Shown here piece by piece: positions 57,269-64,000 of a stretch of 64,000 bases of DNA (its first letter is position 1; the number at the start of each line of letters is the position of its first letter). Made by a program: the position numbers and the translations under genes. Source of the DNA: Sarcophilus harrisii (lineage: Eukaryota; Chordata; Mammalia; Dasyuromorphia; Dasyuridae); contig NC_045429.1 of NCBI RefSeq assembly GCF_902635505.1, positions 462,537,359 to 462,601,358 on the forward strand, in the 5' to 3' direction. The notes below the pieces were generated by a model that did not search any database, had not been told where the DNA came from, and worked only from the letters and a program-made list of their open reading frames with translations.

Positions 57269-58479
57269 ACAAGGGTATTCAATGAGTAGCCACATAATCC
57301 TGTTATTTCTGAGCCTTTTTACAAACAGCACTTTCTTCCGGTAAAAGAAAGAATTGCCTCTGAAACACAGGCAGGAAGCATTCAGAAACACACAGATCGG
57401 CCTCAGAGTCCCCCAGGAACAAGCTCCCCCACTCTGGCTGAGGACTCACTTCCTGGCCACCTTAAATAAACGTCCAAAGCAGGTTGACGAGCTGGATTCT
57501 CTGAGCTCCTCAACAGGCGATTTTGATAATTCCTGTTATTTACTCACAAGTAACGAAAGAAAAAGCGAGTAATGAGACGAAGACAATCCTGAAGATTCGG
57601 TTCCACGAGCCTCTGCTCAATGAGCTAGGAGCTAGGACTCCAAAGCCTGGAAGGCTGCCAAGCTAGAGGAAGCTAGAAGGGCAGGTGCCTGTGGGAGGAG
57701 CAGAAGAGATGGGTTCGGCCAAGGGAGCTCTCATCCCAGAGCAGGTCAAGCGAGACTTTGTCCACACTGGGCCGGGACAGGGGATGGCACTTTGAGGGAG
57801 TCCATGAGAACAAGGAGGTTCTTCTACAAAGGCAGCAAAGAGAGGACGCCCTGGTGAGAACCTAGATGCGAGGAGGGCTGTGGGACATGACGGCAAGGAG
57901 CTAAGACCAGACAGGGAGTCTACATGCAGACAGCACCTCCAGTTCTACTCTCTGGGCAGCAATGGGCAGCCACCCAAGGACTCCAAGGGAGAAGAGACAC
58001 CTGCAGGTAAAGTGGGGAGCCTCACGGAGAAGAGGCCCAAAGATCACCTCGGAGATCAGGCTGGAACTGTGGAGAAGGGGGGTCTGGGGAATCCCCGGGG
58101 GGGAAGAGGATGGGCTGGGAGAGAAACCAACAAGAACTGACAAGTGGACAAAGGCCGGGGATACTGGGGAACAGAATGTGTTGGAGGAGTGCGCGGGAGA
58201 GTCCGGGACCAGGCTGTCCACTCCACAGACCATTTTAATTAACAAAACAAAAGCCACACGATCACAGCAAGGGCATTGAAATGCAGAAAAAGCTCCTGAC
58301 AAGACAGGACTCTTGTGCCTGAGAAAACCAACCTCACCCGAACCCAGAGAACAGGCCCAAGAAAGCCCCCCCTTCATCCAGAACGTGTCTCGCCTCAAAC
58401 GGAGAGCTAGTGTTCTCTGTGCTGGGCAAAGGACTTCCCAACAAGGGGAGGGGGGAAGCCAGGATGGCCACGGTCACTT
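57268..58479 (-). other. Intronic DNA, unassigned
   Basis: No convincing exon on the minus strand; frames are short and lack splice sites. Confidence 0.3.
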
Positions 58480-58925
58480 TTACGGTTTGAGACAGTGCAG
58501 AATGCTAGTTATGGCAGCAAGACAAGAAAAAGAAACTGAGAATAAGCATAGTCCCCAAAAAAGCGTGGCTCTTTGCAAATAACAGAAAGGTTTCCTTAGA
58601 GAACCTGAAAAATTGAAACAACAACTTCAGCAGAATTGCTAGAGATAAACTAAACGCACAGAAATAACCCACAAAACCGGCAGGAAAACAGATATTCCCC
58701 TCAAAACTGTCTGAGCACAACTATCAAACCCAGCAGGGGAGCATCTGAGTAACGGGAAAAACATTACTCGTCCTAGGGAGACCGAGTCACGATGACAAAA
58801 GACAATGTGACCTGACTTAATGGCATCCCGGCCAAAAGGCCAGAGGACCGCCTTCAAGGAACTAGAAAAACAACCAAATTCATCTGGAGGGGCTAAAGGG
58901 CAAGGAGCTCAAAAAAATACCGGGC
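58480..58925 (+). mobile_element. Old L1 ORF2 fragment
   Basis: AAGAAAAAGAAACTGAG, TGGCTCTTTGCAAATAACAG, GAATTGCTAGAGATAAACTA and a stretch near 58860 (ACTAGAAAAACAACC, then AAATTCATCTGGAGGGGC) match successive parts of the L1 reverse transcriptase region, including a worn catalytic motif (LFANN in place of FADD). Strongly diverged and internally shortened. Confidence 0.6.
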
Positions 58926-60958
58926 ACCCCCCGATACCACACCCTGCCAGATATCCCACACACACACATGCACATGTCCCACTGCAGGGCAAGGCTGCCC
59001 CTGCTCAGTCACAAACTCTGGGAAGGCTGAGCCCCCCACTCCAAATCCCCCCAGAGCTTCCTGGGAGCCTCCCTTCCCCCATGACACCTTGGAGATCTCT
59101 CTTGCTGAACTTTTCATGGGGCACTTTGCAAGCCCAGATGCTGGGTGAGAGGAGTCCTCTCCCTTGTCCTTGTACTATTTCTGGGGGTGCAGAAAGAAGA
59201 TAGAAAAGTGGGGGCCTGGAGAAGAACTCTGGCTCTGCTTCTGGCCAACCAGACAGGCCTCGGTTTCTCCATCTGTAAGAATGGGTAAGGGGAGTCCCAA
59301 GAGGGGACATCTTGCATCCACTCTTCCACCACGGCGCCCCAAATAACGACCGCATCTAAAACCCTGACGAGCCACCGGTCGGGGGCCGGCCTCCGAGCTC
59401 CCATCCAGGTCAGCAGGACCCCCATGGCTTGAGGGCCGGCACAGGTGCCGCCTCCCAGTGTCCACCCCACCCCAAGGCTCACACACGGCTCTCACTCTGC
59501 CCTTGTCCACTGTCCCCCTGGGTGTGTGGCTCACTCCCACAATGACATCACAGAGTTCAAGTCCAGCCTCTGAGCTGGGCAATGCTGCTCCTGCCTCAGT
59601 TTCCTCACCCGTGCAGGGAAGAGCAGAGCCCCCTCTCAGGGCTGCTGAGAACGTAAAGTAGCCTGGATAAACCCTCCCTGTTTCCTGCTGCTCTGGCACT
59701 GCCCGGCCCCAGCCAACACGTGGAATGAGCTGGCGCACGAGCTCCCAGCAGAAACGAACACGGCGTGGGCCGGGCCACGGGGTGGCGCTCTGGAGGGCTG
59801 CCCCCGCTGTGTCTCGCCCATCTGGCGTTTGGGCAGGTCGGGAGTCATGGCAGAGAAAGGCCGCTCTGCTCTGTGAAGGTGAGGAAAGCCCCTGGCAGGG
59901 CAGGGCATCGCCCATTCCGGGGTGGCCGGCCTGAGCAGGAGCGGGACATGCTGCCCGCTGAGCTGACCCACCTCTTTTTTTCTCTGCTGGAAGGGGCGGC
60001 TTTTTGGGAGGGCAGGAAACAAAAAGCAGCGAATTCTCCTCAGGAGCCTGTCAGTGATTTGCCTGGCCTCTGGGGGGAGGGACAGGGACCACTCTGTCTC
60101 TGGGACTCCCTCCTGGAAGGGTTCCACCCCCAACAAGCGGAGATGCAATGAAGAAGGGAGTGAGGGAGGCCCCGGAACTGCTCTGCCCCCAACCACCTCC
60201 AAGGACCAGAGCAAAGGGGCTCCTGGGGGGACCACGAGAGTTCTGACTGGGAGTGCCCGCCGGAAGCTGTGCTTCTGAGTCCCAGGGGGCCTGGCGGCCC
60301 AAGGCCCAGCGCCCAGCACTGCCCTGAGGCTGTGGGGTCAGGCTGGGCCGATCACTTCATTTACAAACAACCGCTTCAGATTCATTCAAGAGACAAGGGC
60401 TGAATGCGGGAATCCCGGGGCTCCCTCTGCCGCCATTTCTGAGTCTCGGAGCCGAGGGGATCCCGGCTGCGCATCCTCCCAGCATCCTCGTCTGAGGAAG
60501 CGCTGACCAAGTCAGGAAACTTCCGGTCGGGGGGATCCCCCAAGTTCCAAGTTTTAATGGCCCCCTTCGATCCCCATTCACCAACCGGGGCTGGTCTCCT
60601 GCCCAAACCTCCCAAGGGTGAGACATGGGGACATACACAAGGGGGGAGACAGGGGAAGAGAGAGTCTCCGGAACGTTGGTTAACGAGGTTAACGAGTGCA
60701 TTCCTGCAGCCATTCGGGTCAATGGAGTAATGAGAGGGACTTCCTGGCTCGCTATTCCACAGAACAACGACCGCAAATTAAGAGCAGAATCGGATAAACC
60801 GGCAGCTTAGAGTTAGTAATTGACCTGGTGGGGGGTGGGGACAAACGCTAGGGAGGAAATCGTGAAAACGGCCCCTTCTGCTTTCCTGAAACAAGAGCCC
60901 GCTGCCGCGCCCCCCACCCAAGGCGCCGGAGCCCCTCCCCTCCGGGCCGGGGCCTTAC
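58926..60958 (-). other. Intronic GC-rich DNA with one MIR
   Basis: MIR at 59550-59665 (AGTTCAAGTCCAGCC; CCTCAGTTTCCTCACCC). A direct pair of GTTAACGAG at 60680-60699 resembles HNF1 half sites. No exon found. Confidence 0.35.
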
Positions 60959-61067
60959 CTCCTTGAACTGATGGTAGATGCGGTCGCACTGGTGAGCCCC
61001 GATGGTGATCTCGGGAAGATACATGGGGACGGTCGTGTAGTTCACCACGTCGTACTTATCCTGGACT
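60959..61067 (-). CDS. Internal exon A of an unrecognised gene (109 nt)
   Basis: The minus strand carries a strong acceptor (TTTCTCTCTGCTGCTCAG, ending at 61068). The exon has one base completing a split codon, then 36 codons: it begins [12 protein letters not shown], continues [14 protein letters not shown] and ends [11 protein letters not shown] strong donor, GTAAGG, follows (GT at 60958-60957). The start phase fits the end of exon B exactly (CT from B plus A gives Leu). The protein is non-repetitive with balanced composition and no stop, as expected of a conserved soluble domain. No signal or membrane segment is seen. I cannot name the family. Confidence 0.9.
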
Positions 61068-61331
61068 CTGAGCAGCAGAGAGAAACACGCGGGTCAGGGC
61101 CCAGAGCCCCCTGGGGCAACACCCACCCCCAGCCCAGGGATGACCCCCCACCGGTCGGCCCCGGGAGCGCCAGGCATCTGTGCCCGGGACGCAGATGAAC
61201 CTCCCCCAAGGCCCTCACTGCCAAAGCTGCCACAGGTGCCCGCCTGGGAGGCCGGAATCCAGAAAGGAGGCAGGGGAGATGACCCGCCCAACCCCCCTAC
61301 GGGATTCGCACAAGCCCAAGAACAGACTCAC
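61068..61331 (-). other. Intron between exons B and A
   Basis: A GC-rich intron of 264 nt with GT and AG ends; no other feature. Confidence 0.7.
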
Positions 61332-61417
61332 AGCAGCCTCACACGGTGGAGAGACCGGTCATTCTGCTCCAGCCACGGGCCCTTGTCAAACGGGACGTAG
61401 CTGATATCTTCCAAAAT
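61332..61417 (-). CDS. Internal exon B of the same gene (86 nt)
   Basis: An acceptor CCCTTTTCTCTTTCAG ends at 61418. The exon encodes ILEDISYVPFDKGPW and then LEQNDRSLHRVRL, plus two bases of the next codon. The donor is GTGAGT (GT at 61331-61330). A nearer GTGTGAG inside the exon would break the frame into exon A, whereas GTGAGT keeps it, so I choose the latter. The phase-0 start matches the phase-0 end of exon C. Confidence 0.9.
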
Positions 61418-63065
61418 CTGAAAGAGAAAAGGGGAGCCCGCGTTAAACTGGACTCCAGGCAACAAACATGGGGAAAACCTGCTGGGGACAAGGCAGAGGC
61501 GACCCCGCCCAATGCCTGCCCTTGGGGAGCTTCCCTCCCTCTGCCCAAGACAAGGGGCTCAGGAGGGCCCCCGAGCTGGAGGGAGGGAGGGAGGAACCCA
61601 GCAGGAAGTGGAGCAGATGATCCAGGGAAGGGCCTCTGGCTGGGGGCCAGTTGTTCCAATGGTCAGCCAAGAGCCCCTCTTTTCCCCCCACCATGACCTC
61701 GAACCCCATCATCTCAGGACCCTGAGCCCAAGAGGCTGGAAGGAGTACGGCTTCGAGGGCAGGACCCTCCGCTCCTGCCCCAGCCCCTGAAATGGTCCGA
61801 GCTCAGAAGGTGCTGCCGCTGGCCCAGCAGAGATGCCGCAGAGAAAGAAGCTGGGCTCGCTTGGTCCCTGTGCCCCCCGGACCCTCCCACGGGGCCAGAG
61901 CGTGCTCTCCTGCAGAGCCGGGGGCCGACTTCCAGCTGTATTTCCCATGCTCCAATAAGTGCTTGATAAATGCTCCCTTTGTTCCCGGGACTCAGTCCAT
62001 TTCCCCAGAAGCCGGAGGCCGTTCTGGGGCCCCTGCCCTGGTTCCTGTCTCCGTGCTCCCGCTCAGGCTCCCTGCCACCTCTGGTCTGGCACGTGGGCAG
62101 CCACACCTGAAGGGCTCGGCCCGTCCTCTCTGGAGGAGGCCCCAGGGACCCCTTTCTCCTCGCCACACCCCCCAGCGCTCCCAACAAGAGGCAGGGGCCC
62201 ATCTCTCTGCCCTCCCCCCCCTCCCCCAAGTCACAGGAAGTGGATTTCCCAATTCCTTTCACAAAGCAGCCGTGCCCAAGTGAGCCGGGAATTCTGCAGA
62301 GCCACAGAGGATGCTGGGCCAGGCTCCTAGCGAGGGGGCTACAGGGCTGGCGGCCCAAGAACGGCCTGGGGCTGAGCCCCCGACCCCAGCCACAGGCTCT
62401 CTCTCTCTCCCTGAAAAGAAGAGCAATTATCCCGTCCAACCGAACCTGCACGGATCAAGTGTAAAGCAGTCCCTGCTCTCAAGGAGCTCCCAGGCTAGAG
62501 GAGCGGAGCGGCCTGAGGCCAGTTTCCAGCCCCTGGCCCTACACCCAAGGGCAACAGGGTCAATCGGGGTTATAGTCGGCCAAAGGGGGGACAGCAGGCA
62601 CAGGAGCAGAGTTGGGGGTGGGGGGAGAGAAACAGAGACAAAAACAGAGAGAGACAGAGACAGAGACACACAGAGAGAGAGAGAGACAGAGACACAGAGA
62701 CAGGGAGACACAGAGAGAGACAGAGAGAGACAGAGACAGAGAAACAGAGACAGGGAGACACAGAGAGAGAGAGACACAGAGAGAGAGAGAGACAGAGACA
62801 GACAGAGAGAGAGAAAGAGACAGAGAGAGACACAGAGAGACAGAGATAGACAGAGAGAGAGAGTATGTGTGGGGACTCAAGCAAGTGCTAGCAAAAATGT
62901 GCCTCTTGCAGGGAGGCCCCGCTAATTAGCCCCATTCTGCAGAAGAAGAAATGAAATCATCTGACATTCAGGCATTGAAAATGTTAATTCATCATTTAAA
63001 AGGCTAAATTCAAAGTGTTCAATGACGAGACTGAAAACAAAAACTTCATCTATTTTGACCCTTAC
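61418..63065 (-). other. Intron between exons C and B
   Basis: Holds an L3-like tail (61950-61975, CAATAAGTGCTTGATAAATG), an L2-like piece (62460-62510, CAGTCCCTGCTCTCAAGGAG) and an AGAGAC array (listed). No other exon seen. Confidence 0.6.
62625..62865 (+). repeat. Third (AGAGAC)n-type array
   Basis: About 240 bp of AGAGAC, ACAGAG and GAGACAC units, intronic, same orientation as the arrays at 3.56 and 32.76 kb. Confidence 0.95.
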
Positions 63066-63120
63066 CTTTCCCACATCCTTTGCTTGCTTTGCCGTATACT
63101 CTAAAATCTCACATTTTTTA
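63066..63120 (-). CDS. Internal exon C of the same gene (55 nt)
   Basis: The minus-strand acceptor is TTTTTTAATAG (ending 63121), preceded by an uninterrupted T tract that is the A run 63126-63149 on the plus strand. The exon adds one base to a split codon, then 18 codons, KKCEILEYTAKQAKDVGK, and ends at a strong donor GTAAGG (GT at 63065-63064). Phase 0 at its end agrees with exon B. The peptide looks helical. The upstream exon lies beyond the right edge. Confidence 0.82.
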
Positions 63121-63125
63121 CTATT

Positions 63126-63149
63126 AAAAAAAAAAAAAAAAAAAAAAAG
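63126..63149 (+). repeat. A homopolymer forming a splice polypyrimidine tract
   Basis: About 24 consecutive A residues. On the transcribed (minus) sense it is a U tract lying within 5 nt of the exon C acceptor AG. Confidence 0.9.
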
Positions 63150-64000
63150 AAAAGACAAATTAAATTGAATTCAAACCTTGCGATCTACCATCGAGCTGCT
63201 GTGTAAGTATACAAGGGCCACCGCCAGACCCGTCCTGTCCCCATCTGTCAAGCCCTCAGGAAGGGGCCACAGCGCGCTCTCTCCTCTCCCAACTCTGAGA
63301 CCCTCGGTCTAAGGCTTCCGGGCTCTCTGGGTCCTTGGGCTTCTGGTCTGTGCTCCTGGCCCCGAGGGACCAGCCCCTCGCCCCTCAGGCTTGCCCAGGC
63401 AATCTCCACCAGTGCCCAGAGCCCCAGCACCCTCTCCACACAGACAGCTCTGCCCAGCTCCTTCTCACCCGGAACTCCAACCTCCCGGTGCACGACCCCG
63501 CTAACTCCGCAGGCCCAAACAGAACTCGTTACCTCCCCCCAAATCTCCTCGTCGTGTTGCTTTTTCTGTCAAAGGAAGCACCTTGGTGACCCAGGGGTCT
63601 CCCTGTACACGCTTCCCCTGCCAGGTTAGGCAGGGACGAGAAAGAGCAGGAGCTCAGAGCAGGTGGGTTGTGCCATCCCTGGGAAAGGGCAGACACAGGC
63701 GAGTCCCATGAGAGGCTACGGGGACCCATCCGGAAGGCTCCCAGAGCCCCGGGGAGCAGCTCCCCACATACTCCCCACAGGGACCACCAAAGGCTTTAGA
63801 AGGCCTGGGAGCAAACGTCTACTTCCTGCTATGGATCCTGCTCCTCTTTCTGGGCTTCGGTTTCCTTAATTCAGCAAAGTGGGGACCAGAGCAGGTCTGA
63901 GAAGTCCCGCTCGCTCTAGGCCTCTGGCCCAGTGAGATCCATCACAGCTGGGAACTCCCCGAACCCTCCGCTGTGACCTGAATGAAGGCTAAGGAACCGA
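63150..64000 (-). other. Intronic DNA at the right edge
   Basis: A MIR-like stretch at 63820-63900 (GGGCTTCGGTTTCCTTAATT). The remainder is GC-rich with no exon that I can support. Confidence 0.35.

Noticed and set aside
57005-57391. Minus-strand frame with an Arg/Glu repeat
   Set aside because: Produced by the CT microsatellite at 57212-57267.
1-64000. Retroviral or other LTR elements
   Set aside because: No LTR pair, primer-binding site or gag/pol/env-like protein was recognised on either strand.

Overview
The window is vertebrate nuclear DNA and reads as a marsupial (metatherian) chromosome. The evidence is its repeats: 3' ends of marsupial-type L1 elements (tails near 18.7, 23.1, 24.9, 39.5, 42.2 and 55.8 kb), CORE-SINE/MIR copies, some carrying an RTE (BovB-like) 3' tail, and many short L2/L3-like tails ending in AATAAATG. 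The species cannot be fixed from the sequence. Most of the window is very GC-rich and full of minisatellites, as in a gene-rich or subtelomeric region. AT-rich islands at about 19.6-23.8, 36.7-42.3 and 51-56 kb are mostly L1 debris or intron.

Only one host gene is supported. It lies on the minus strand at the right end. Three internal exons (63066-63120, 61332-61417, 60959-61067) have matching splice phases and join into one reading frame. A last exon with stop codon, 3' UTR and AATAAA signal lies at 49266-49587, and a possible 45-nt exon lies at 54111-54155. The 5' part of the gene is beyond the right edge. I do not recognise the protein. Everything left of about 49.2 kb looks intergenic, apart from a weak first-exon candidate at 13.38 kb.

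Layout: 0-1.1 kb, antisense L1 that has drifted to high GC; 1.1-11.9 kb, GC-rich intergenic DNA with a 43-base G run, an AGAGAC array and old SINEs; 11.9-12.5 kb, CA-type array; 12.5-18 kb, CpG-rich block with a conserved-looking RFX X-box element, three minisatellites and two CTCF-like sites; 18-25 kb, L1 pieces and other repeats; 25-37 kb, GC-rich intergenic DNA with a CTCF-like site, MIR copies and a minisatellite; 37.2-42.3 kb, SINE followed by a degraded L1 with a nested L1 insertion; 43.5-44.9 kb, polypurine array with a higher-order period near 498 bp; 45.4-46.6 kb, two CpG-rich minisatellites around a CTCF-like site; 49.3-64 kb, the minus-strand gene, with introns holding L1s, SINEs and conserved-looking non-coding DNA.

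I found no rRNA, convincing tRNA, CRISPR array, or recognisable retrovirus or LTR element. Nearly all long open frames come from low-complexity or GC-rich DNA. The items most worth following are the unidentified gene, the ETS/CRE-like minisatellite at 16.26-16.50 kb, the X-box element at 13.9 kb, the set of CTCF-like sites, and the higher-order polypurine array.
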